From Gammaproteobacteria bacterium (GTDB taxonomy: Bacteria > Pseudomonadota > Gammaproteobacteria > Thiohalobacterales > Thiohalobacteraceae): a DNA stretch of 64,000 nt. Position 1 is the stretch's first letter. The number at the start of each line of letters is the position of its first letter. The notes under the pieces were generated by a model that ran no database searches, was not told where the DNA came from, and saw only the letters and a list, made by a program, of their open reading frames with translations. Location: the NCBI GenBank assembly GCA_018819175.1, contig JAHJQQ010000014.1:94957-158956 (forward strand). Direction: 5' to 3'. The position numbers and the translations under genes are program-made. Below, in pieces: positions 1-7,304 of this stretch.

Positions 1-130
1 GCAAGTCTGCGAGCGCGATTTGCCGAACGGTAGTGCGGGCCATTTCATAGCGGTGTTCCCGTTTCAAAACCTGAACGATAGTAGCAAGGCTGGTTAAGGA
101 CTCCAAGCAAGCATAGTTTTGTGTCTCGGC
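1..130. other. Window edge, no gene called
   Basis: No gene can be supported here. On the plus strand an open frame of about 32 codons enters from the left edge and stops near position 97. On the minus strand an ATG at 48 begins a frame that leaves the window. Either could be the end or start of a neighbouring gene; nothing recognisable is encoded. Confidence 0.2.
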
Positions 131-1474
131 TCATAAAATGATTTCCCGCCAGCGTTGGATCGAAAGCGTTCCACCACCTCCGCTTGGGACATAAATGCCG
201 TTCAAATCATTAGTTGTACCTGAGGCAACAAACGACCATGTCGTACCGTCCCAGCGCAGTACATCGCCGGCGGCCCCGACCGTCCAACAATCACTCTCGC
301 TACCGCAATCAATATCGTATAGATCATCAGCACCATTAATGGATACAAAATTAGCAGTCCAATTAGTGCCATTCCAATGCGTTGTGGTGTAGCGATTGCC
401 AGCACGACGTTCACCAACCGCCCAACAGTCGTTGGTGGCCGGGCAACTGACATCATAGAGAATGCGTCGATCGCCGGGGTCATTTATAAGTAACGGCGCC
501 CAGCCTCCAGCAGTACGACGATCGTAGAAAAAACTATTTCCCTGATTAGGTCCGACGGCCCAGCAATCGTTATCGGTGAAGCAATCGACGCCATGCAGGT
601 CCACCGTCGTATTTGAAACCTCAGGAGCCGTCCAACTACCACCGGAGCCTCTACCGACACGACCGCCGGGGCCGACGGCATAGCACATGTTTGCAGAACA
701 GGTGGCGTCGGTGTAACCCGGATTGAACCAGGTGGTCTCCAATGCGCCCCAGGTACCGCCGCTGTATCGATAGACGATACCGATCGTCCATATAATAAAG
801 GGTGTTCTACCCACAGCAATACAGTCATCGGTGCTGTTCGCAACGCAGGCAACAGATTCCAAAGTAGCGTTGCCAGGAAGACCGGTATTGTAAGAGGACC
901 AGCTGGTTCCATCCCAGTGTAATGCGGTCCCGCCTGTGCCCACCGCCCAGCAGGAATTCGAGCTGGCACAGGACACGCCATTAAGCGTGTTAGCGGTTCC
1001 CGATACGGAGGCCACCCAGGCTGTGCCGTTCCATTGCAAGATAGTGCCATTGTTGCCCACGGCCCAGGTACTACCACCGGCTTGTTGAATATCTGCTTCG
1101 ATTACGCGTTGTGGGCTTTGGGTACCGGCGATAAGCACCCGCCCCACGACCTGCACGCGACACAGCCCGCTGACAGTCGCCGCCGATTGAACCTGGAACT
1201 CACCGCGCCCAAGTGAAAAAGCGGCTTCCGGTGTCAGTGACATGCACGCAACTCCCGCTTTCAGTCGTTGCATCGCATGTTCAAGCCCGCTTTCAGCGAG
1301 GAACAGCGCTTCGACACTGTCGTTCTGCAAGGCCGTATCGCGGATATCGGTGCCCGAGAGGCGCAGACCAATGCCACCCAACATGGCCATGATCAGCAAC
1401 AGGAACACCGTTGCCATGAGTGCGGCGGCACCACGTTGCCGATGTCGAAATGACTTGCCAAGCTGAATACTCAT
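131..1474 (-). CDS. mshP: MshP-like minor pilin fused to a seven-repeat propeller-like domain
   Basis: The N-terminus (residues 11-70) is of the PilX/GspK/MshP type: RQRGAAALM followed by a hydrophobic helix and the ALFLAESGLEHA motif. This is a minor pilin that would be processed and sit in the pilus, probably near the tip. After about residue 130 come seven repeats of roughly 40-45 residues, each built around [CST]WAVG or a variant (near residues 137, 176, 219, 265, 305, 351, 397) and most ending in a G-T-x-W type motif. Six repeats contain a close cysteine pair. Seven such units suggest a seven-bladed beta-propeller; this is inference. Ordinary MshP is far shorter. It is the last gene of the msh operon and overlaps mshO by ATGA. 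A role as tip adhesin is plausible but unproven. Confidence 0.8.
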   Translation of the reverse strand: MSIQLGKSFRHRQRGAAALMATVFLLLIMAMLGGIGLRLSGTDIRDTALQNDSVEALFLAESGLEHAMQRLKAGVACMSLTPEAAFSLGRGEFQVQSAATVSGLCRVQVVGRVLIAGTQSPQRVIEADIQQAGGSTWAVGNNGTILQWNGTAWVASVSGTANTLNGVSCASSNSCWAVGTGGTALHWDGTSWSSYNTGLPGNATLESVACVANSTDDCIAVGRTPFIIWTIGIVYRYSGGTWGALETTWFNPGYTDATCSANMCYAVGPGGRVGRGSGGSWTAPEVSNTTVDLHGVDCFTDNDCWAVGPNQGNSFFYDRRTAGGWAPLLINDPGDRRILYDVSCPATNDCWAVGERRAGNRYTTTHWNGTNWTANFVSINGADDLYDIDCGSESDCWTVGAAGDVLRWDGTTWSFVASGTTNDLNGIYVPSGGGGTLSIQRWREIIL

Positions 1475-2061
1475 TGTCGATTCCTCAACGCGACACGCGT
1501 GCGCTGCGGATAGTTGTTGCCATTGCTGTCCGTCAAATTCAAATCCATAACCACAAAGGCCACATCGGTGTTGCTGGTGGTGACGGTGCCATCGGCGCGC
1601 AGATAACTGAGCGCAAGACTGCCGAGTTGGTTGGTGAGTATGTAGCTGCCCGCCGGTGTGTTGTAGGCCAGGGTCAGGTTCGGCGGCGTCGCGGTGATGG
1701 TTACCGTCGTTACCGTTGTGCCATCATTTTCAAAACGCCGGAACTGAACATTAGTGGCATTTTTGGCCAGGAAGTCGAAATCGGCTGGGATTGCTGGGTT
1801 TCGTCTTACCGTGCGCAATTCGCGTGTCAGGCGTTCCGTCGTCAGCCGCAGTGAGGACAGGGTGTCGACTGCCTTGCGGCCTTCGTCGAAGGCGCGCACA
1901 CCCGTATTCAGCATCACGCCGAGGGTGATCACCAGCATGCCGACTACTAACGTCACCATGACCATCTCGACCAGCGTGAAACCACGCTGTGCATTCCCTC
2001 TCCCCTCGCGGGAGAGGGTTAGGGAGAGGGGGTTCATGTTGAGTCTGCGTTGCACGCTCAA
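1471..2061 (-). CDS. mshO: MshO-like minor pilin (GspJ type)
   Basis: A type IV prepilin with the cleavage motif QRG|FTLVEMVMV followed by a hydrophobic helix and a short globular domain, matching MshO/GspJ minor pilins in length (about 190 residues) and operon position between mshD and mshP. The start is uncertain: TTG at 2061 overlaps the mshD stop, GTG at 2055 has a GGGGGA ribosome binding site nine bases upstream, and ATG at 2037 has none. In every case the leader peptide includes LSLTLSREGRG, which is encoded by a copy of the dispersed CCCTCTCCC repeat (1996-2036). The leader is removed by prepilin peptidase, so the mature pilin is unaffected. Confidence 0.82.
   Translation of the reverse strand: MSVQRRLNMNPLSLTLSREGRGNAQRGFTLVEMVMVTLVVGMLVITLGVMLNTGVRAFDEGRKAVDTLSSLRLTTERLTRELRTVRRNPAIPADFDFLAKNATNVQFRRFENDGTTVTTVTITATPPNLTLAYNTPAGSYILTNQLGSLALSYLRADGTVTTSNTDVAFVVMDLNLTDSNGNNYPQRTRVALRNRQ
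1996..2036. repeat. CCCTCTCCC palindromic repeat inside the mshO leader
   Basis: This copy has the arms CCCTCTCCC and GGGAGAGGG around a CTCGCG core, followed by a GGGAGAGGG tail. It lies in frame within the mshO leader-coding sequence. Further copies of the family are at 2465-2503, 3049-3145, 5065-5160, 5245-5273, 5507-5548, 50014-50094 and 63361-63399. Confidence 0.85.
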
Positions 2062-2522
2062 TAATCCCCCAGCATGAACACCACCCGCGCCTGTTCGTTC
2101 GGGCTAGCAGCGGAGTGGTTCACAACCACATCCACTGTACAGGGCAGAGTGACGCAGGCCGCGGGCGTGAAGCTGACGCTACGGGTATAGCCGGCGGCCG
2201 CATAGCTCGGCGGTAATGCGGGGCAGCCGCTGGCGACGGCCGCTGCGTAGCTTTGCAGTCGTCGTATTGCAAGAACCTGTTCGGCGCATTCCTGGGCGAG
2301 CTGCGTGCTGGTCTGCAGACGTTCATTGCTGAAGTAACTGCGCGACATATTCGAAAACTGATTCAGGATGGCGAGGCCGGCAATACTGAGGATCACAATC
2401 ACCAAAACCATCTCGATCAGAGTGAAGCCAGCATGGCGCCGTCCGTAGGGTGTGGTGAGCGCATCCCCTCTCCCCGCGCGGGAGAGGGCTAGGGTGAGGG
2501 GGGATAAAAACAGCGCGTTCAT
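2058..2522 (-). CDS. mshD: MshD-like minor pilin (GspI type)
   Basis: A prepilin of 154 residues with the cleavage site HAG|FTLIEMVLVIV, Glu at +5 and a hydrophobic N-terminal helix, followed by a small domain with two close cysteines (about 130 and 135). Position after mshC and before mshO, and overlap with both, fit MshD. ATG 2522 is the only usable start, because no in-frame ATG, GTG or TTG lies between it and the cleavage site. The leader is therefore unusually long, about 32 residues, and contains LSPLTLALSRAGRG, encoded by the dispersed repeat at 2465-2503. Confidence 0.82.
   Translation of the reverse strand: MNALFLSPLTLALSRAGRGDALTTPYGRRHAGFTLIEMVLVIVILSIAGLAILNQFSNMSRSYFSNERLQTSTQLAQECAEQVLAIRRLQSYAAAVASGCPALPPSYAAAGYTRSVSFTPAACVTLPCTVDVVVNHSAASPNEQARVVFMLGDY
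2465..2503. repeat. CCCTCTCCC palindromic repeat inside the mshD leader
   Basis: Same family as 1996-2036: CCCTCTCCC, a CGCG core and GGGAGAGGG, followed by a GGGTGAGGG tail. It lies within the first 25 codons of mshD and is translated in frame. Confidence 0.85.
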
Positions 2523-2989
2523 GGCGACACCGCCACAAAGCCGGTCACACGAGTGACGGTGAGCGTCGAATTCTGCGCAGTACCACTTACCGTAAACGGG
2601 ATGTCTGCAGCGGACACCAAAGAACCGCCACTGACAGGACGTCCAAGACTGTCAAAGTTCACCGTCCCAACCGTCAAGGTGACACCGTTCTGCAATGTGA
2701 AATTGAACGGTTGCTGTGTTGCAGGATCGGTAATCACAACACTGCCGCTATCTACGCAACGATAACTCGTCCCCAATGATTGGAAGGTCAGAGTGCGCCC
2801 CTGGGTCATGGCCAGCATTTGCACATGCCGAATATCGCGGGCGATCTGCGCGGCCTGCGCATGCACACTGGAATCGCGCAGCGACCAGCGCGGCATGGCG
2901 ATAGCGGCGAGCACACTGATGATGATAATCACCATCACCAGTTCCAGGAGCGTGAAGCCCGATTGATGTGCGTGCGTCCTGCGCGTCAT
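2519..2989 (-). CDS. mshC: MshC-like minor pilin (GspH/FimT type)
   Basis: A 156-residue prepilin with the processing motif QSG|FTLLELVMVI, a hydrophobic helix with the AIAMPRW break, and a beta-rich C-terminal domain like those of GspH/FimT pilins. It follows mshA in the operon, as MshC does in Vibrio and Shewanella, and its TGA overlaps the ATG of mshD. ATG 2989 gives a normal leader of 11 residues. Together with MshD, MshO and MshP it would form the priming complex at the pilus tip; this role is known for the family rather than shown here. Confidence 0.85.
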   Translation of the reverse strand: MTRRTHAHQSGFTLLELVMVIIIISVLAAIAMPRWSLRDSSVHAQAAQIARDIRHVQMLAMTQGRTLTFQSLGTSYRCVDSGSVVITDPATQQPFNFTLQNGVTLTVGTVNFDSLGRPVSGGSLVSAADIPFTVSGTAQNSTLTVTRVTGFVAVSP

Positions 2990-3048
2990 GTGGGTCCAGT
3001 ATCGAACGGCGCTTACCTAAGCACCACTCAATTGCGATTGGCTTTTAA

Positions 3049-3145
3049 TCCCTCTCCCATCGGGAGAAGGGACGAGGGGATAAAAAGGCTGCAATCCAAT
3101 TTATAACCCCTCTCCCTGGCCCTCTCCCGCAAGGGGAGAGGGGAT
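3049..3145. repeat. Two CCCTCTCCC repeats between mshA and mshC
   Basis: One copy at about 3049-3081 (CCTCTCCC, ATC, GGGAGAAGG) and a second at about 3106-3145 (CCCCTCTCCC...GGGGAGAGGGG). They fill much of the 276-base gap between mshA and mshC and would form hairpins in the transcript. Confidence 0.8.
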
Positions 3146-3201
3146 GTCTATTTCGGCTTAAGTTTTAAGTAAGTTGTATTCGGTGCAGTGTCCACAAATA
3201 C

Positions 3202-3231
3202 AAAGGGGTGGGCAAATCTGCCCACCCCTTT
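3202..3231 (-). terminator. Strong hairpin just downstream of mshA
   Basis: A perfect 13-bp stem (AAAGGGGTGGGCA against TGCCCACCCCTTT) with a 4-base loop begins 35 bases after the mshA stop codon. The T-rich tail is only partial, so it may act as a partial terminator or as a 3' stabiliser of mshA mRNA. Either would raise major pilin above the downstream minor pilins. Confidence 0.7.
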
Positions 3232-3265
3232 CAGCCCCATCGGGCGGGTATATCTGTGTCAAAGC

Positions 3266-3646
3266 CTACGGTGTGATGTTGCCGATGCACTGTACTTGGC
3301 GTAATGCAGCAGTATTCGCCGTAGTGCAGGCCCCATCCTGGAATGTCAGCACCGTATAGGTAGCAGAGTTGATGGACACCTCTACGCCGGTATCGGCGGG
3401 GTTCGCAGCAGTACCACCACTGCCCTGAACATTGGCAGCGAGTTGCTCAACCGTCGGATAGCCCTTCTGCTGTGCAATGGAAATGGCAAAGGCCGAGCGG
3501 ACCGCGCCCAGGGTGCCTTGCTTCGCGGCGAGCAGGGCATCACCCTGCAGATTGACGAAGCGCGGCACGGCCATGGCGGCCAGGATGCCGATGATCACAA
3601 TCACCATCACCAATTCAATTAGGGTAAAACCTGTCTGTTTGTTCAT
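3266..3646 (-). CDS. mshA: MSHA major pilin
   Basis: A type IVa prepilin of 126 residues: leader MNKQTG, then FTLIELVMVIVIIGILAAMA with Glu at +5, and a small C-terminal domain with a cysteine pair (about 104 and 119) that would form the D-loop disulfide. It is the major subunit of the system 1 pilus. ATG 3646 is preferred over ATG 3652 because the AGGAG site is then at normal spacing; both are in frame. The gene has a 151-base upstream gap and a strong hairpin right behind it, so it can be expressed separately. A TTGACC at 3765-3770 might be a -35 box, but no good -10 follows. Confidence 0.88.
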   Translation of the reverse strand: MNKQTGFTLIELVMVIVIIGILAAMAVPRFVNLQGDALLAAKQGTLGAVRSAFAISIAQQKGYPTVEQLAANVQGSGGTAANPADTGVEVSINSATYTVLTFQDGACTTANTAALRQVQCIGNITP

Positions 3647-3797
3647 TGCCATCTTCTCCTGAGGCGGGGGAGGTTCCTTCCCGCAGTAGTTCCAGCCCCG
3701 AAACCGGGTTCTAGTGGGTTATCGTCATCTGATGTGCGAACTTAAGTCTTTAATCATCCCTGTAGGTCAATTGTTTCCATTCGTTTACATAGGGTTA

Positions 3798-5027
3798 TCA
3801 TCCCCTGCCGTGCAGGGCGGCGCTGCCGATGTCCCACAGGGGCAGGAAGATGCCCATGGCCAGCATCAGCACCATGCCTGCCACCACGAAGGTGAGGATG
3901 GGCTCGATGGCGGAACTGAGTTTGTTGATGCTGTATTCGACCTCCTGGTCGTAATACACCGCGACTTCGAGCAACAGATCGTCGAGCGTGCCGGCCTCTT
4001 CGCCGACCGCGAGCATCTGCAGCGACAGCGCATCGAAAATCCCGGCACTCGCCGCGGTGCGGGCGATGGACTCGCCGCGTTCAATGCCCGTGCGCAGTGT
4101 GAGCACGCGCTCCTCGACATAACGATTGTCCAGGGCGCGCGCGACCACGGTGAGCGAGGTAATCAGCGGTACACCGGCGCGCTGTGCCATGGCGAACAGT
4201 CGCGTGAAGCGTGCCAGCGAGGCGCGATAGATAACCGGACCTGCCAGCGGCAGACGCAGTTTGAGTTTGTCCCAGCGGTAGCGGCCTTCCTCGGTACGCA
4301 CATACTGAATGGCGCCAAAAATCAACGCGGCCAGCGCGCCGAGCAACCAGGGCCAGTAATTCATCATGAAATCCGAGATGCCCATCAGGATGCGCGTGGG
4401 CAACGGCAGCGTGGCGTTGAAGCTTTTGAAAAAATCACTGAACGCCGGGATCACGATGATATTGATCAGCACCATGGCGACGGCAAGCACGAACAACACA
4501 AAGGCCGGGTAGCGCAGGGCTTTTTTGATCTGCTCGCGGGTGGATTTTTCGCGTTCCAGGTAATAGGCCAACTGCTGGAAGATGTCCTGCAACTTACCGC
4601 TGGTCTCACCGACGCGGATCATCGCGATATAGAACGGTGAAAAGACCTTCGGATGCTGATTCAGCGCACTGGCCAGATCATGACCGCCTTCCAGCATCTG
4701 CCGGATGTCGGCGAGTGTTGATGCCAGTGTGCGATTGGTTGTGGTGCTGGTGAGGCCGGCCAGCGCGCCGAGAATCGGCACACCGGCGCGGGTCAGACTG
4801 TACATCTGCCGGCTGAACTGGATCAGATCCGTCAGTTGAACCGGTTGTGGAAAATAACTGTTCAGGTCGTTCGACAGGCTGCGTGTTTCACGCGCGGCCG
4901 TGATATCCACGGGCGTCAGGCCGCCTTCGATCAGACGCGCAGCAACGGCATCGGCATGCGCCGCCTCCATGTTGCCCAGGATAGCGTCGCCGCGAGGTCC
5001 ACGTGCTTTGTATTCGAACAGTGCCAT
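3798..5027 (-). CDS. mshG: MSHA platform protein (GspF/PilC family)
   Basis: A protein of 409 residues with the two tandem GspF domains of the inner-membrane platform: the N-terminal FEYKARGPRGD segment, the motif LTRAGVPILGAL, and its second copy AQRAGVPLITSL. Three membrane helices lie near residues 170-195, 220-240 and 375-400. It couples the MshE ATPase to pilin insertion and extraction. It follows mshE in the usual MSHA order, but the 566-base gap between them is filled with repeats and a copy of the end of mshE. mshF, which normally follows mshG, is missing. Confidence 0.9.
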   Translation of the reverse strand: MALFEYKARGPRGDAILGNMEAAHADAVAARLIEGGLTPVDITAARETRSLSNDLNSYFPQPVQLTDLIQFSRQMYSLTRAGVPILGALAGLTSTTTNRTLASTLADIRQMLEGGHDLASALNQHPKVFSPFYIAMIRVGETSGKLQDIFQQLAYYLEREKSTREQIKKALRYPAFVLFVLAVAMVLINIIVIPAFSDFFKSFNATLPLPTRILMGISDFMMNYWPWLLGALAALIFGAIQYVRTEEGRYRWDKLKLRLPLAGPVIYRASLARFTRLFAMAQRAGVPLITSLTVVARALDNRYVEERVLTLRTGIERGESIARTAASAGIFDALSLQMLAVGEEAGTLDDLLLEVAVYYDQEVEYSINKLSSAIEPILTFVVAGMVLMLAMGIFLPLWDIGSAALHGRG

Positions 5028-5064
5028 CGAATTCTATTACCTGCCTTGTCTTCCAACTGAATGC

Positions 5065-5160
5065 TCCCTCCCCCTTCGCGGGAGAGGGCTGGGGAGAGGG
5101 AGCGTTGCCGAGCCGCGTTTCACCCTCTCCCTGTCCCTCTCCCCTCAAGGGAGAGGGGAC
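5065..5160. repeat. Two CCCTCTCCC repeats upstream of mshG
   Basis: One copy at 5065-5102 (CCCTCCCCC...GGGAGAGGG plus GGGGAGAGGG) and a second at about 5122-5160. They begin the repeat-rich, non-coding stretch 5028-5593 between mshE and mshG. Confidence 0.8.
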
Positions 5161-5244
5161 GTACTATTTGACCTGATGTGTAAAAGTCGGCCTTGCATAG
5201 ATGCGTTCATTTTCGATTACCTGTGTTGCGATTCCAGCTAAATG

Positions 5245-5273
5245 CCCACTCTCCCCGTCGCGGGAGAGGGGAC
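5245..5273. repeat. CCCTCTCCC-family repeat
   Basis: A copy with ACTCTCCCC, GTCGCG and GGGAGAGGGG, directly before the second 54-base unit. Confidence 0.75.
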
Positions 5274-5319
5274 GTAATATTTGACCTGATGTGTAGAAGT
5301 CGGCCTTGCATAAATGCAT

Positions 5320-5499
5320 TCATTCCAACCACCCTGCCAGACTCATCGCCTCGCCTACGGTAGTGACACCGCTGTGCGCCAACTCCAGTGCATGCTGCGC
5401 CAAGGGCCGATAACCGGATTGACTGCGTGCGGCCTTTTCGAATCCACCCTGATTGTTGCGACGCAGCCAGTCGATAAGCTGGTCGTCCATCTCCAACAA
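5320..5499 (-). pseudogene. Duplicated 3' end of mshE
   Basis: The 180 bases repeat the last 59 codons and the stop of mshE (5594-5773) with about 14 mismatches by eye. The reading frame is intact, from LLEMDDQL to LAGWLE and a stop, with seven amino-acid changes. There is no start codon or ribosome binding site and the homology ends abruptly at about 5499, where a CCCTCTCCC repeat begins. It is a remnant of a second mshE allele or of a tandem duplication, and is unlikely to be made as a protein. Confidence 0.8.
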
Positions 5500-5506
5500 A
5501 TGAATG

Positions 5507-5548
5507 CTCCCTCTCCCCGTCGCGGGAGAGGGCTGGGGAGAGGGGACG
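5507..5548. repeat. CCCTCTCCC-family repeat
   Basis: A copy with CCCTCTCCCC, GTCGCG, GGGAGAGGG and a GGGGAGAGGGG tail lies between the mshE fragment and the intact mshE gene. It marks the junction of the duplication. Confidence 0.8.
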
Positions 5549-5593
5549 CACTATGTGACCTGATGTGTAGAAATCGGCCTTGCATAAATGCAT

Positions 5594-7294
5594 TCATTCC
5601 AACCACCCTGCCAGACTCATCGCCTCGCCTACGGTAGTGACACCGTTGCGCGCCAACTCCAGTGCATGCTGTGCCAAGGGCCGATAACCAGTCTGACTGC
5701 GTGCAGCCTTTTCGAAACCACCCTGATCATTGCGCCGCAGACAGTCGATAAGCTTTTCGTCCATCTCCAACAATTCATAGACACCGATACGGCCGCGGAA
5801 GCCAGTGTGATTGCAGCTGCTGCAACCCGCGCCCGCATAGAAAGTCGATTGCGCCGCCTCGTCACCGAGCGCGCCGCGCAGCCAGGCCTGCTGACTGACA
5901 TCAGGCACGGCTTCGGTACGGCATTTTTCGCAGACTCGCCGCACAAGTCGCTGGGCAACAATCGCCTGCACCGTTGAGGCAACCAGATAGGGCTCCAGAC
6001 CCATATCAATAAGACGCAAGGCGCTGCTTGCGGCATCGTTGGTGTGCAATGTCGATAACACCAGATGCCCGGTCATGGAGGCACGCAGCGCAATCTCGCC
6101 GGTTTCGGCATCGCGGATTTCGCCGACCAAAATGATGTCCGGGTCGAGGCGCAAGGTGGTGCGTAACACGCGCGCGAAATCCAAGCCGATCTTGGTATGG
6201 ACTTGAACCTGATTCACACGTGGCAGGCGGATTTCCACCGGGTCTTCAACAGTAATGATTTTCTTCTGCGGTTTGTTCAGCTCACTCAGCGCGGCATACA
6301 GCGTGGTGGTCTTACCGCTACCGGTCGGGCCGGTGACCAGCACCAGGCCATGCGGGCGATGCACAATGCGCCGAAAACGTTCCAACAAAGCCTTCGGCAT
6401 GCCCAGTTGATCAAGCGCATAACGCCCGCTGTCCTGATTGAGCAAACGCAGCACCACCGATTCGCCGTTCTGGGTGGGCATGGTGGCCAGACGCACATCG
6501 ATGTTCTTGTCATGCACGCGCAGACTGAAGCGACCGTCCTGCGGCATGCGCTTTTCGGAAATGTCGGCGCCGGCCATGAGTTTCAGGCGCGACACCAGCG
6601 CGCCGGCGATGCGGCGTTCATCCATGACCTGCTCGTAGAGCACGCCATCGATACGCCGACGGATGCGCAAGGAATCTTCATCGGGTTCGATATGAATATC
6701 CGAGACGTTGGCGCGCACGGCATCCTCGAACAGGGTTTGCAGCAATCGCACCACCGGCGCATCGGTCTGACCACTGTCCACACCGAGCTGGCCGAGGTCG
6801 AAGGCGTTTTCCGCCATGTCCTGGCCGACCTCGGTGGCAAGACTCTTCAGTTGCGCGCCGTGCTGATAAATCTGATCGATAAAATGCAGCAGATCGGATT
6901 CTTTAATGACCGCGAGTTGCAATGGCTGTTTGAGAATGCGTACCAGCTCGTCGTAGGCAAAGATATCGGTAGGATCACCCATGCCCAGCAGCAGACCGTC
7001 GGGTAGCTGCTTGATGACCATGGCGCGATAACGTCGCGCATAGGTTTCGGGGAGTTTTTGCACCAGCTCTGGATTGAGCTCGAAGCTGGTGAGATCGATG
7101 AACGGAATACTCAACTGGCGCGACAACAGCTCCAGCAGCATGTCTTCCTTAACGAAACCATTTTCAATCAGCACGCGACCGAGTTTTCGGCCGCTCTTTT
7201 TCTGGTCGGCGAGCGCAGTCTGCAGCTGGGCCTCGGAAATGATTTTATGTTCGACCAGCAGGTCGCCGATGCGAATCCGTTTTGGCGGTGCCAT
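5594..7294 (-). CDS. mshE: MSHA assembly ATPase MshE
   Basis: A GspE/PilB-family ATPase of 566 residues that powers pilus extension. The N-terminus has two tandem MshEN motifs (RIGDLLVEHKI...Q31 and KLGRVLIENGF...Q60), known in Vibrio MshE to bind c-di-GMP. Next come the Walker A GPTGSGKTT, the Asp box and Walker B (DPDIILVGEIRD), the His box (TGHLVLSTLHTNDA) and the C4 zinc site (CEKC...CSSC). ATG 7294 was chosen for its AAGGA site and the family N-terminus; the frame is open 36 codons further upstream into mshN. The last 59 codons exist a second time downstream. Confidence 0.93.
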   Translation of the reverse strand: MAPPKRIRIGDLLVEHKIISEAQLQTALADQKKSGRKLGRVLIENGFVKEDMLLELLSRQLSIPFIDLTSFELNPELVQKLPETYARRYRAMVIKQLPDGLLLGMGDPTDIFAYDELVRILKQPLQLAVIKESDLLHFIDQIYQHGAQLKSLATEVGQDMAENAFDLGQLGVDSGQTDAPVVRLLQTLFEDAVRANVSDIHIEPDEDSLRIRRRIDGVLYEQVMDERRIAGALVSRLKLMAGADISEKRMPQDGRFSLRVHDKNIDVRLATMPTQNGESVVLRLLNQDSGRYALDQLGMPKALLERFRRIVHRPHGLVLVTGPTGSGKTTTLYAALSELNKPQKKIITVEDPVEIRLPRVNQVQVHTKIGLDFARVLRTTLRLDPDIILVGEIRDAETGEIALRASMTGHLVLSTLHTNDAASSALRLIDMGLEPYLVASTVQAIVAQRLVRRVCEKCRTEAVPDVSQQAWLRGALGDEAAQSTFYAGAGCSSCNHTGFRGRIGVYELLEMDEKLIDCLRRNDQGGFEKAARSQTGYRPLAQHALELARNGVTTVGEAMSLAGWLE

Positions 7295-7304
7295 ATCCCT
7301 GTCC

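Larger units (their letters stand above)
5158..5598. repeat. Three copies of a 54-base unit in the mshE-mshG spacer
   Basis: A unit starting GACGTAnTATTTGACCTGATG and ending in TTCATT occurs at 5158-5211, 5271-5324 and 5545-5598. Each is preceded by the GGGAGAGGG arm of the dispersed repeat. The third copy includes the true mshE stop codon; the second leads into the duplicated mshE end; the first has only the flank. The spacing is 113 and 274 bases. Confidence 0.8.

Noticed and set aside
3742..3770. Sigma-70 promoter for mshA (TTGACC at 3765-3770)
   Set aside because: No acceptable -10 box at 16-18 bases; ACTTAA is too poor to call.
3714..4640. Long plus-strand reading frame of 308 codons opposite mshG
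   Set aside because: It is a Gln/His-rich shadow of the well-supported mshG gene and has no recognisable domain.
5207..5606. Minus-strand frames of 128 and 83 codons in the mshE-mshG gap
   Set aside because: They read the repeats and the mshE fragment in the wrong frame; the fragment makes sense only as the MshE C-terminus.
6197..7006. Plus-strand reading frame of 269 codons opposite mshE
   Set aside because: Antisense shadow of an ATPase with all catalytic motifs intact.
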